This document shows, piece after piece, positions 16,844-24,810 of a DNA stretch of 64,000 nt. Position 1 is the first letter of the stretch; each line of letters begins with the position of its first letter. Position numbers and translations under genes: made by a program. Source of the DNA: Georgenia soli (lineage in GTDB: Bacteria > Actinomycetota > Actinomycetes > Actinomycetales > Actinomycetaceae); assembly GCF_002563695.1 (NCBI RefSeq), contig NZ_PDJI01000004.1:3534001-3598000 (forward strand), written 5' to 3'. The notes under the pieces are model-generated. The model was not told the origin of the DNA and did no database searches. It saw only the letters and a program-made list of their open reading frames with translations.

Positions 16844-17317
16844 TCAGGTGAGCTCGAGGACCGCCTCGATCTCGCCGTCGTCGTCGACCTCGCCCGTGGG
16901 CACGAAGCCGATGCGCTCGTAGAACCCCGCCGGCCCGCCGGCCTCGCCGTGGTAGCTGGTGCCCAGCCGACGCGCGCCGGGGCGCGAGCGCACGTAGTCG
17001 ACCACCTCACGCATGGCCGCCGCGCCGTAGCCCCGGCCCTGGTGGCGGTGGTCCACGAGAAGACGCCACAGGTAGTAGTGCTCGTGCGCCGGGTCGTCGA
17101 CGATCATGACGAACCCGACCGCCTCCTCGCCGGCGTAGATGGCGCGGTACCAGGCGACGTCGCCGGCGTAGTGCGCCTCGGCGATCGAGTCGCCGACGGG
17201 GGCGACGAACTCGCGCTGATCGGGGGAGACCTCCAGCTGGAGGGTGGTGCGCAGGTTCTCGCGGGTGATCTCGCGCAGGGAGACGGGGGCGTTCGCGTGG
17301 GGCACGGCTGGTGACAC
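16844..17317 (-). CDS. GNAT-family N-acetyltransferase (diamine-acetyltransferase-like)
   Basis: A 157-residue acetyltransferase. The order SLREITRENLRTTLQL, VGFVMIVDDP, WRLLVDHRHQGRGYGAAAM (acetyl-CoA loop HQGRGYG) and GGPAGFYERIGFVPTGE resembles the BltD/spermine-acetyltransferase group, whose members acetylate polyamines or similar amines; the actual substrate is unknown. The start is GTG 17317 or GTG 17305. It converges on the TauE gene with seven bases between the stops. Confidence 0.86.
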   Translation of the reverse strand: MSPAVPHANAPVSLREITRENLRTTLQLEVSPDQREFVAPVGDSIAEAHYAGDVAWYRAIYAGEEAVGFVMIVDDPAHEHYYLWRLLVDHRHQGRGYGAAAMREVVDYVRSRPGARRLGTSYHGEAGGPAGFYERIGFVPTGEVDDDGEIEAVLELT

Positions 17318-17803
17318 TACTGGCTCGGGACCGGGGCGGGGAGCGGATTTCGGCACCAGATCTCGGGCCCGCGGCCGACACAGGACACCGCCGGTGGGGC
17401 ACAGGAAACGGCCCGGGCGCGTACGCCCGGGCCGTCCGAAGCTGCCTAGGGGGTCAGACCCTCGTCGCATGCCCGATCACTGGGCGGTGCCGGTGCCTCA
17501 AGTGAGCATCAACGGCCGGTTTGTCGCTCGAGTCGTCCGACGGCCAGGTAGCTGTGAGTTGTTCCCACTGGCGACGCATCACCGGCTCTCGTAGACGGAC
17601 TCCGGGAGATGCGGTGTTGCACCCCCCGTGCTGGTCGGCCCCGTTGACCGTGGTCACCAACCGCCGCCGCGTCGCTCCTCCTGGAACGTCGGGTCTGTCG
17701 CGGGTGGTGCGATCGTCGTGCCGTCCAGCTGCTTCTATGGTGCCACTCCGACGACCGGATGGCACGGGGACGTTCGTCCTTGCGCCGGCCCCCGCCGGGC
17801 CTG
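17318..17803. other. 485-bp stretch without a recognisable gene
   Basis: I see no family-like protein here on either strand. It is the common upstream side of the GNAT gene (minus) and the downstream side of the DUF554 gene (minus), with one strong hairpin at 17408-17435. The open frames present have mixed third-position bases and no ribosome sites. It could be degraded coding DNA. Confidence 0.5.
17408..17435. terminator. Perfect 12-bp hairpin, terminator-like
   Basis: ACGGCCCGGGCG, a CGTA loop, then CGCCCGGGCCGT form a perfect stem-loop. There is no T run on either side. It lies about 90 bases upstream of the GNAT start, so it does not terminate an evident neighbour; it may end a transcript from the DUF554 gene coming from the right, or be a regulatory structure. 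Confidence 0.5.
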
Positions 17804-18574
17804 TCAGCGCAGCAGCACGACCACCTGGGTGAGCAGCGGCGCCACCACCAGCGCGGGCAGCATGTCCGCCACCGGCACCTCCCGCACCCGCAGCAGGCGC
17901 AGCCCGATGCCGACCAGCATCAGGCCGCCGGTCGCGGTCAGCGCGGCCACGTGGGCGTCCGGCACCACCGAGCCCAGCAGCAGCCCGACGAGCGTCAGGG
18001 CACCCTGCACCACCCCGACCGAGACCGCGGAGAGCAGCACGCCCACGCCGAAGGTGGAGGCGAAGGCGAGGGCCGCGAACCCGTCGAGCACCGCCTTCAG
18101 CGCGAGCTGGTCGATGCCGCGGCCCAGACCGTCGGAGAGGCTGCCGAGCACGGCGAGGGGACCCACGCAGAAGAGCAGGGTCGCGGTGAGCCAGCCGTCG
18201 ACGAACCGCTGGCGGGCGGCGTGGGCCTCGAGCCTGGCGGTGCCCGGGCGGGTGGACCAGGCGTGGACGCGGCCGGCGAGAGACTCCAGACGGGCGGAGA
18301 TCCGCAGGCCGGAACCGGCGATGCCACCGATGAGCAGCGCGCCGAGCACGATCAGCACGGGCGCACCGGCGCCGACCGCGTCGGCCAGGGCGGGATCAGC
18401 CACGGCCATCGCCGACTGCGCGGCGATCAGCAGCGTGACCAGCCCCAGGCAGTCCGTGACCACGTCCCGGACCCGCTCCGGCAGCCGGTGGCCCACGGCC
18501 ATGCCGAGCAGGGAGCCGACGACGATGGCCGCCACGTTGATGAGCGTGCCGAGCCCCGGGAACGCACTGTCCAC
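17804..18574 (-). CDS. DUF554 family membrane protein (YdfK-like)
   Basis: A 256-residue polytopic membrane protein of the DUF554 family. The N-terminus FPGLGTLINVAAIVVGSLLGMAVG and the DCLGLVTLLIAAQSAMAV helix are diagnostic, as is FVDGWLTATLLFCVGPLAVLGSLSDGL in the middle; seven or so hydrophobic helices follow in all. The family is suspected of being a small-molecule transporter but is uncharacterised. GTG 18574 is preferred because AGGAG lies five bases before it. Confidence 0.87.
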   Translation of the reverse strand: MDSAFPGLGTLINVAAIVVGSLLGMAVGHRLPERVRDVVTDCLGLVTLLIAAQSAMAVADPALADAVGAGAPVLIVLGALLIGGIAGSGLRISARLESLAGRVHAWSTRPGTARLEAHAARQRFVDGWLTATLLFCVGPLAVLGSLSDGLGRGIDQLALKAVLDGFAALAFASTFGVGVLLSAVSVGVVQGALTLVGLLLGSVVPDAHVAALTATGGLMLVGIGLRLLRVREVPVADMLPALVVAPLLTQVVVLLR

Positions 18575-18744
18575 GCCCACTCCTGTCCTGACTGCGGTTC
18601 GACCCGGGACATCATGCAACGCGCTCACGGGCGGCAAGGAATCGTCTCGGGCCCCACGGAATCGGCGCCACCGATTCCGCGGTCTCGTCGCCGGATGCCT
18701 GAGATGATCGCTGCCCCTGGACGATGCCGGGCTGAGGGGGCGAC

Positions 18745-19014
18745 GTGACGAACCAGGACTACGAGCCGGACGTGTACGCGGACGACGACGACATCGAGCT
18801 CGACGACGACGAGCTGTTCGACGACGACACGGCGGCCGAGGACGGCGACGACGTCGTCCGGGCGAGATGGGTGATGGACGGCGCGCGCACGCTCTCCGAG
18901 GCCGCGCGCAAGCTGGAGGCCTTCGCGGAGGAGCTGCGCGAGCTCGAGGAGTCGGGCTGGCAGCTCGTCGCCGCAGTCGAGAACGACTACGGCGTCATCA
19001 GACAGACCGACTGA
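18745..19014 (+). CDS. Small acidic hypothetical protein
   Basis: An 89-residue protein I do not recognise. The first 38 residues are extremely acidic (DDDDIELDDDELFDDD), probably disordered; the second half is an amphipathic helix (TLSEAARKLEAFAEELRELEESG) followed by WQLVAAVENDYGVI. The helix-strand ending is typical of conserved actinobacterial small proteins of unknown role. GTG 18745 follows AGGGGGCGAC. It is transcribed alone and ends in a very strong terminator hairpin. Confidence 0.75.
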   Translation: MTNQDYEPDVYADDDDIELDDDELFDDDTAAEDGDDVVRARWVMDGARTLSEAARKLEAFAEELRELEESGWQLVAAVENDYGVIRQTD

Positions 19015-19017
19015 CCA

Positions 19018-19057
19018 CGGGCGCGCTCCGTCCCCTGTCAGGGACGGAGCGCGCCCG
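19018..19057 (+). terminator. 17-bp perfect stem-loop terminator
   Basis: CGGGCGCGCTCCGTCCC pairs perfectly with GGGACGGAGCGCGCCCG around a CTGTCA loop, starting three bases after the stop of the small acidic protein. There is no U tract, as often in high-GC actinobacteria. It could serve both this gene and the convergent DsbA-like gene. Confidence 0.85.
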
Positions 19058-19104
19058 CTGTCGCCGTCCGGCGTGAGCGCCGTCGTCGGGCGTCGGGACG
19101 ATCG

Positions 19105-19914
19105 TCAGCCGACCGCCTCGGCGACCAGCGCGCCGGCGTCCGACCAGTTCTGGAAGGGCTCGCCGTCGACCAAAACGGTCGGCGTACCGGTGAAGCCGTC
19201 GCGGCCGAACTGGGTGGTGCTCGCCTCCACCCACTCCGTGTACGTGCCCTCGGTGAACCGGTCGACGACGTCCTGGGGGACGCCGGCGTCCAGCGCGGCC
19301 GCCGCGATGTCCGCGTCGGTCGGCTCGCCGCCCCCGCTGCCACCCTCGACCGCACCGCCCGCCACGGCGTCGGCCCACAGGGTGTACATGGCCTCGTGGA
19401 AGTCGAGGAACGCCTCGGGGGCGCCGTGCGCGACGGTCACCGCGGCCTGCGCCGCGCGGCCGGAGAACGCGGAGAAGTCGCCCGAGCGGTCGAGGATGGA
19501 CACCGGGTGCAGCGCGAGCGTGATGTCGCCGGCCTCCGTCGCCTCGTTCAGGTCCTCGCCGTTGATCCGCTCGAACTCGCCGCAGTAGCTGCACGTGTAG
19601 TCGAAGTAGACGTCGACGACGGGAGCGCCGGGGTTGACCGCGCCGGCGACCAGGTCCGAGCCGAGCGTCACCGCCCCCTCCTCGGTGGTGTGCGCGGGCG
19701 TCGCGGAGACGCCGTCGAGGAGGCTCTTGCTGCCCTGGACCACGATCGCGGTCACCGCCGCGGCCACCACGAGCACGAACGCCGCGACGGCGCCGACGAG
19801 AAGGCGCCGGCTGCGCCGTGCCTTCCGTTCCTGCTCGGCCCGCAGCTCGCGGGCCCGCTGCCGGGCCTCCTCGCGCTGCTCGGCCTTCGTCGGCCGGGAT
19901 GCGGTGGTGCTCAT
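19105..19914 (-). CDS. Membrane-anchored DsbA-family thioredoxin-fold protein
   Basis: A 269-residue extracytoplasmic thiol-disulfide protein. A charged cytoplasmic N-terminus (residues 1-34, KAEQREEARQRARELRAEQE) precedes one TM helix (LLVGAVAAFVLVVAAAVTAIV). The thioredoxin fold carries the active site CSYC in VYFDYTCSYCGEFER and the cis-Pro loop GFTGTPTVLVDGE. Proteins of this layout oxidise or isomerise disulfides of exported proteins. The CSYC dipeptide differs from the classic DsbA CPHC. ATG 19914 starts a conventional N-terminus. Confidence 0.92.
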   Translation of the reverse strand: MSTTASRPTKAEQREEARQRARELRAEQERKARRSRRLLVGAVAAFVLVVAAAVTAIVVQGSKSLLDGVSATPAHTTEEGAVTLGSDLVAGAVNPGAPVVDVYFDYTCSYCGEFERINGEDLNEATEAGDITLALHPVSILDRSGDFSAFSGRAAQAAVTVAHGAPEAFLDFHEAMYTLWADAVAGGAVEGGSGGGEPTDADIAAAALDAGVPQDVVDRFTEGTYTEWVEASTTQFGRDGFTGTPTVLVDGEPFQNWSDAGALVAEAVG

Positions 19915-20005
19915 GCCAGTCCCCTTCGTCGGGTGGTTCGTCGACCTATCGGACAAGGTTGCCGGGCGGCACGGGCGGAAAACCGGGACAAAGGTCACCA
20001 CTCGC

Positions 20006-20437
20006 TCACTCCAGGCGCAGAACCATCCCGACTGACGACGGAGCGGACTCCTCGAACCCGTGCCGGGCGTAGAGCCGACGCCCTGGCGGGTCGGCCATCA
20101 GGCTCACGTAGGCGCCCGACGGCGCCCGCTCCCGGATCCGGTCGAGGAGCGTGGTGAGGATCCGGTCCCCGAGGCCGCGGCGCTGGTGGGGCGGCAGGAC
20201 CGCCATGTCGACGACGTGGAAGTACCACCCGCCGTCGCCGATCACCCGTCCCATGGCCACGGCCTCCCCGGTAGCCCGTACCACGGCATGGACCGCGGTC
20301 CAGCTGCCCGGGAGGGCCGCCTCGGCCTGGGCGCGGGTCTTGGGGGTGAGTCCGGCCTCCTCGCGGAGGCGGAGGTAGCTGGCGACGTCAGGCGTCCCGT
20401 CGACGATCCGGTACTGCGGTTCTGGTACCTCGGGCAT
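20006..20437 (-). CDS. GNAT-family N-acetyltransferase
   Basis: A 143-residue acetyltransferase similar to the YhbS/aralkylamine type. It shows YRIVDGTPDVASYLRLREEAGL, AVAMGRVIGDGGWYFHVVDMAVLPPHQRRGLGDRIL with the acetyl-CoA motif QRRGLG, and the C-terminal RRLYARHGFEE. The substrate is unknown. ATG 20437 is preferred over ATG 20446; both are in frame. Between it and the phosphatase gene lies a strong hairpin, so it is probably transcribed separately. Confidence 0.87.
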   Translation of the reverse strand: MPEVPEPQYRIVDGTPDVASYLRLREEAGLTPKTRAQAEAALPGSWTAVHAVVRATGEAVAMGRVIGDGGWYFHVVDMAVLPPHQRRGLGDRILTTLLDRIRERAPSGAYVSLMADPPGRRLYARHGFEESAPSSVGMVLRLE

Positions 20438-20499
20438 GGCCGCCATTGTCGCCGGTGAAGGCGACGGTGACTCCGTGGCGACGGCGGATCCCGGGAACC

Positions 20500-20541
20500 A
20501 CGACGCCCTGCCGGCTCCTCGCGGACCCGGCAGGGCGTCGT
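20500..20541 (-). terminator. Terminator hairpin after the metallophosphatase gene
   Basis: ACGACGCCCTGCCGG (20500-20514) is the exact reverse complement of CCGGCAGGGCGTCGT (20527-20541), a 15-bp stem with a 12-base loop. It lies 38 bases beyond the stop of the secreted phosphatase on the minus strand. Confidence 0.8.
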
Positions 20542-20578
20542 CGTGTGTGGCCGGTACGCGGAGCACCGGCTGGGTCTG

Positions 20579-22438
20579 CTACCCGGTGACCGTGAAGGTC
20601 AGGGTGTCCGTGTACTCGCGGCCGTGCACGTCTGTCGCGGTGATCTCGGCGGTGTGCTCGCCCGTGGCGAGGTCGGCCGGGAGCTCCAGGCGCCACAGGT
20701 GCATGGTGCGGTCGGCGAGGCCGCCGCCGTGGACGAACTGCTCCTGGATCGCTGCCGGGTCGGACCACTCCGCGCCGACGTTGACGGTCTCGCCGCGCAA
20801 CTGCTGGGTACGGACCGCCTCGACGCTCTCACCGCCGTCGAGCGTGACCTCCACGGTGGACCCGGTCGAGCCCATCCAGAAGTTGGTGGTCAGCCACGTC
20901 GTGCCGGCCAGGTCCTCGCGCGAGACGGCGAGCGGGTTCTCGAGCGCCGGCGCGGTGCCGCGCGGCTTCACGACGTTCTCGGCGTACCAGTCGCGGTAGG
21001 TCGGGGTGTTCAGGCCCAGCGCCAGCTGCTCGGACTCGTCCCCGCCGGTGACGGTGTAGCGCTCGGTGACCTCGGTGTTCCTGATGTCCAGGGTAAGGAC
21101 CCCGGGAGGGGTGCCGTCACGCTGGATCGCCGTCGGGAAGCCCTCGTCCAGGACGCGACCGGCGTACCAGTGGCCCGAGACCGCGCCGGCGGTCAGGTGT
21201 GTGAACGGGAGCCCCTCCTCGCCGACGATGTCCTTCCAGCCGGCCATGAGGTCGCCCTTGCGCAGGTTCTCCGACATGTGGGTGTGCCCGCTGACGGCGA
21301 TGACCTCGCGGCCCTCGAGGATCGCGTAGATCTCCTCGAGCTGCTTCGTGCGGTGGGAGCTGGAGTAGTAGAACTCCAGCAGGGGGCTGTGGGAGGCGAG
21401 CACGATCAGCTGGTTGTCCGGCACCTGGGCGATGTCGTTGCGCAGCCACTCCAGCTGCTTCTCGCCGAGGCCGTAGGTGTAGCTGCTCTTCTTCGGTGGC
21501 ATCACCGTCGGGTACTCGATCGTGTTCAGCGCGACCACGTGCGTCTTGCCGGCGTCGTAGGAGTAGTACTCCGGTCCGAGCTGGGCGCGGAAGGTGTCGA
21601 AGTTGTGCTCCCTCTCCGGGGAGTCGAAGTCGAGGTCGTGGTTGCCTGGCAGGAACCGGGCCGGCCCGTTGAGCATCCCGGTGAGCTCGCGCGTCTGCGC
21701 GAAGAGGGAGAGGTCGTCACCGACGACGTCCCCGGCGAACAGTGCGCCGCAGCCCGCGTAGTCCGTGCGCTCCGCCAGGTCGGTGAACACACCGTTGCGC
21801 GCGAACTCCACCTCCTTCTGGTTGTACGTCTGCACGTCCGCACCGATGACGCAGTGCTGCTCGGGGTGCCGGGTGAGGCTGCTCTGGGCGAGCGGAAAGT
21901 TGACCTGCTCGGGCAGCGGACCGGTGGGCTCGAGGCCGCCGTAGCGCAGCTCGGGCGACCCCTCGGGCAGGTGGTGGTAGAAGAACTGGGCCACGTTGTC
22001 CGCGTCCACGGGTACCTGGTAGCCGCGCGGCTGGGTGACGAAGACGGTCATGTTGTCGAACGCCGGGAGCTCGTAGCGGCCCTGGCTGTCGGTCGTGACG
22101 ACGTCGCGGCCGTTGGAGACCGTCACCCCGGCGAGGCCGCGCTCGCTGCGGTCCTGCACGGAGTTGCGGTTCTTGTCGGCGAAGACGGTGCCGTCAATGA
22201 CGTCGGCGTTCTCGTCGGCGCCGGGGACGACGTGGACGCCTCCCCGGTAGGCCGTCTCGGCCCAGTCGCCCTGAGGGGCGGCGGCCGCGGAAGCCGACCC
22301 GGCGCTCCCTGGCGCGGCGTCCCCGGGCGAGGCGCTTGCGGCCACGGGCGTGAGCAGCGCGCCCGAGAACGCGAGCGCGAACGCTCCGGCGGTCAGCCGG
22401 CGCGAGCGGGCGGGCAGGTGGTCGGACGGTCTGGACAT
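20579..22438 (-). CDS. Secreted calcineurin-like phosphoesterase with MetallophosN and C domains
   Basis: A 619-residue exported metallophosphatase. After a signal peptide (LTAGAFALAFSGALLTPVAASA), a beta-sandwich domain (about 75-150) carries the SdrB-like VFADKNRNSVQDRSERGLAGVTVSNG motif of MetallophosN. The catalytic domain has GDVVGDD, FLPGNHDLDF, ASHSP and SGHTHMSE, the di-metal ligands of calcineurin-like enzymes. The last about 150 residues form the all-beta C domain (ending HGREYTDTLTFTVTG). Related proteins act on phosphate esters outside the cell. ATG 22438 gives a normal signal sequence. It follows the MFS gene by about 220 bases. Confidence 0.93.
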   Translation of the reverse strand: MSRPSDHLPARSRRLTAGAFALAFSGALLTPVAASASPGDAAPGSAGSASAAAAPQGDWAETAYRGGVHVVPGADENADVIDGTVFADKNRNSVQDRSERGLAGVTVSNGRDVVTTDSQGRYELPAFDNMTVFVTQPRGYQVPVDADNVAQFFYHHLPEGSPELRYGGLEPTGPLPEQVNFPLAQSSLTRHPEQHCVIGADVQTYNQKEVEFARNGVFTDLAERTDYAGCGALFAGDVVGDDLSLFAQTRELTGMLNGPARFLPGNHDLDFDSPEREHNFDTFRAQLGPEYYSYDAGKTHVVALNTIEYPTVMPPKKSSYTYGLGEKQLEWLRNDIAQVPDNQLIVLASHSPLLEFYYSSSHRTKQLEEIYAILEGREVIAVSGHTHMSENLRKGDLMAGWKDIVGEEGLPFTHLTAGAVSGHWYAGRVLDEGFPTAIQRDGTPPGVLTLDIRNTEVTERYTVTGGDESEQLALGLNTPTYRDWYAENVVKPRGTAPALENPLAVSREDLAGTTWLTTNFWMGSTGSTVEVTLDGGESVEAVRTQQLRGETVNVGAEWSDPAAIQEQFVHGGGLADRTMHLWRLELPADLATGEHTAEITATDVHGREYTDTLTFTVTG

Positions 22439-22597
22439 CGATCTCACGGACAGGTTCCCCTCGACTCTGAGCCGGCCCCGAACGGCCGGCCGAGCGCAAT
22501 CTCGCAGCCGCGGGTGAACGAGAACCTTCCCCGTGGCCAGCGGGGCGCTAACCGTGGCCGAACGACTTGTCGAGGTCCCGGTGAACGGGTGGGGAAC

Positions 22598-22660
22598 CGG
22601 GCCGGGACGGGCAGCTACCGAGCCGGGACGGTCGACTAGCGGGCCGGGACGGTTTGCTAC
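22598..22660. repeat. Three 21-bp tandem repeats spanning the MFS stop codon
   Basis: Units at 22598-22618, 22619-22639 and 22640-22660 share the core GCCGGGACGG. Because 21 bp is seven codons, each unit repeats an in-frame TAG after the MFS gene, giving three stop codons spaced 21 bases apart. Confidence 0.85.
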
Positions 22661-24216
22661 CGGCGCCCGCCGGCCGGCGGCGCGGCCGGCCCGCCGGCCG
22701 GCGGCGCGGCCGGCCCGTCGCCGGAGACCTTCCGGTCCCGCACCGCGGCCAGCAGCGAGACGAGGAGGCACACGACGATCGCCCCGTACGCGGCGGCGAA
22801 CCCCGTGGTCCAGGTGCCGGCGCCGACGAAGCTGAAGAAGACGCCGGTGATCATCGCGTTGCCGACGGCGGTGCCGATGCGCTCGGCGGTGGACTTCACG
22901 CCGCCGGCGGTGCCGCCGTAGGCGCTGGGGACGTCCTCCAGGGAGAGCGTCTGGTTGGCGGAGCCCAGCGCCCCCTGGCCGATGCCGCAGATCATCAGGG
23001 AGAGGGCCAGCCACCAGAAGCTGATGCCGTACAGCTCGATGAGCACGACCACGCCGACGCTCAGGCCCACGCCGGCCAGCACGCACGCCAGGGCCCCGAC
23101 GATGATCGCCCGCCCGCTCGTCATCGTGCGCCGCCCCGCCCACATGGAGGCGAACGCCGAGACGACGGCGTTGGGCAGGCCGATCAGACCGGTCTCGAGC
23201 GCGCTCGCCCCCAGCCCGTTCTGCATGTAGAGAGCCACCACCACGAAGATCGAGGTGGAGCCCAGGAAGAACGTGCCGGCCACGGCGGTGCCGTTGGAGA
23301 AGGACGTGAAGGAGAACAGCGCCAGGTCGACCATCGGCGCGCGTCCCCGCGCCTTGTAGCGCCGCTCCCACAGGACCCACAGCGCCAGCAGCCCGGCCCC
23401 CGCCACCAGGAGCAGCCAGACCGCGCCGCCGGTGTGAGACATGAACGGCAGCATCACGCAGAGGACGGTGAGGACGAGCAGGACGGTGCCGACGGGGTCG
23501 AGATCCACCCGCTCGCGTCGCAGCGCCGGGACGACGGCGCGGCCCGGCCCCGCGCCGTCGCGCGCGTCCTTCGCGGCCCGCCTCGCGGCACGGCGCAGGC
23601 GTTCCTTGCCGAAGGGGAACCAGCGCAGCGCCAGGAAGCAGCCGAGCAGCCCGAACGGGAAGTTGATGAGGAAGGTTGCGCGCCAGCCGATCTCCGGGCC
23701 GAAGAACTGGATGATCGACCCGGCGAGCACCGGGCCCACGGCCACCGAGAACGCGACGACCATGCCGAACAGCGCGAACGCCCGGGCCCGCTCCATGCCG
23801 CGCCAGTACTGCTGGATCATCCCCATGGTCTGCGGGTTGTACAGCCCCGCCCCGACGCCCTGGACGAAGCGGGAGACGTTGAGGAACTCCGGGTTCGGCG
23901 CGAGTCCGCACGCGAGCGAGGCGAGCGAGAACACCAGCAGCCCGATGACGAAGAAGCTGCCGCGGCCGAGCACGTCCCCGGCCCGGCCCGCGGGCACGAG
24001 GCTGATCCCGAACGTCAGCGCGTAGCCCGAGAGCACCCACTGCAGGTCGGAGTCGGTCGCGCCGAGGGTGTGAGAGATCGTCGGCAGCGCGACGTTGATC
24101 GAGGAGACGGCGACGAGCGCCATCGCGATGGGGATGAGGAGGACGACGAGGATGCGGCTGCGTCGGAAGACCCTGTCGGTGCCTTCCACGCGGATGAGGT
24201 TCGGATCGTCGGCCAC
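22657..24216 (-). CDS. MFS drug-efflux transporter, DHA2 (EmrB/QacA) 14-TM family
   Basis: A 519-residue proton-coupled multidrug exporter. Fourteen hydrophobic helices begin with ILVVLLIPIAMALVAVSSINVALPTI, which carries the family motif INVALPTI; LQWVLSGYALTFGISLVPAGRAGDVLGRG is the motif A region and VQGVGAGLYNPQTMGMIQ the motif C side. The C-terminus ends in PAAPPAGG twice, encoded by a perfect 24-bp duplication, which is probably a cytoplasmic appendage without function. GTG 24216 is the first family-like start. A divergent anti-sigma-type ATPase gene begins 144 bases away, and no adjacent regulator is evident. Confidence 0.92.
   Translation of the reverse strand: MADDPNLIRVEGTDRVFRRSRILVVLLIPIAMALVAVSSINVALPTISHTLGATDSDLQWVLSGYALTFGISLVPAGRAGDVLGRGSFFVIGLLVFSLASLACGLAPNPEFLNVSRFVQGVGAGLYNPQTMGMIQQYWRGMERARAFALFGMVVAFSVAVGPVLAGSIIQFFGPEIGWRATFLINFPFGLLGCFLALRWFPFGKERLRRAARRAAKDARDGAGPGRAVVPALRRERVDLDPVGTVLLVLTVLCVMLPFMSHTGGAVWLLLVAGAGLLALWVLWERRYKARGRAPMVDLALFSFTSFSNGTAVAGTFFLGSTSIFVVVALYMQNGLGASALETGLIGLPNAVVSAFASMWAGRRTMTSGRAIIVGALACVLAGVGLSVGVVVLIELYGISFWWLALSLMICGIGQGALGSANQTLSLEDVPSAYGGTAGGVKSTAERIGTAVGNAMITGVFFSFVGAGTWTTGFAAAYGAIVVCLLVSLLAAVRDRKVSGDGPAAPPAGGPAAPPAGGRR
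22667..22714. repeat. Two perfect 24-bp tandem repeats in the 3' end of the MFS gene
   Basis: 22667-22690 and 22691-22714 are identical and encode the repeated PAAPPAGG tail. They lie six bases from the 21-bp repeats, marking a slippage-prone 115-bp stretch. Confidence 0.9.
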
Positions 24217-24360
24217 AGGACGAGTTGTAGGCCGTGGCGGGCGAATAATCCATCGGTACGGCGTCGGAGCGCCGCGAATGAGACCGGAATCTCCACACCG
24301 GTTGCCGTCCCAGCCCGGTCCCCCGACCATGAGACCTCGCCGTCCGACCTGAGGAGAGCC

Positions 24361-24795
24361 GTGAACCAGCCCTTGCCGGCAGAGTCCTACCCGCCGCAGG
24401 ACTACGAGGTGGTCGCGCACTGGCTTCTGGACCGCAGCGAGCACCTCTCCACGTTCCGGGCGGACCTCACCCAGGCGCTGCGCGAACGGGGCGCCGCCTA
24501 CTCCGACGGCCTGAGCGGTGTCGCCGACCGGATGGTGCTCGTCGCCTCCGAGCTGGCCACGAACGCGATCGTCCACGCGCTGCCGCCCACGAAGGTGCGC
24601 CTGCTCGTGGGCGACGAGGAGTTCGTGCTCGACGTGATCGACCACGCCCCCGAGCTGCCGCCCGCGATCTCCGAGGACCGTGCCCTGGGCGAGGGTGGGG
24701 CCGGGCTGAAGATCGCCCAGCGCGTGGCCCTCGACGTCGCCTGGTACTCCGAGGGCGGAGCCAAGCACGTGTGGGCCCGCTTCCCCAGGCGGTAG
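24361..24795 (+). CDS. Anti-sigma-factor-like HATPase_c domain protein (RsbW type)
   Basis: A 144-residue GHKL-fold ATP-binding protein. It has the N box VLVASELATNAIVHA and the G1/G2 loops VIDHAPELPPAISEDRALGEGGAGLKIAQ, followed by WYSEGGAKHVWARF. Stand-alone proteins of this type bind and inhibit sigma factors as serine kinases, or act in partner-switching. No sigma factor or anti-anti-sigma gene adjoins it. GTG 24361 has GAGGAGAG upstream. The kinase gene follows 15 bases after its stop, so they are probably one operon. Confidence 0.87.
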   Translation: MNQPLPAESYPPQDYEVVAHWLLDRSEHLSTFRADLTQALRERGAAYSDGLSGVADRMVLVASELATNAIVHALPPTKVRLLVGDEEFVLDVIDHAPELPPAISEDRALGEGGAGLKIAQRVALDVAWYSEGGAKHVWARFPRR

Positions 24796-24810
24796 TCGCC
24801 GGCCGTCATC

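Noticed and set aside
17454..17765. A possible transposase tail in the minus strand
   Set aside because: The reading frame has no catalytic motif or inverted-repeat ends, and I cannot match it to any transposase family.
20579..24298. One very long reading frame of over 1200 codons
   Set aside because: Its 3' part is the real phosphatase; the 5' part is the antisense-frame shadow of the MFS gene and contains Arg/Gly/Ala-rich nonsense.
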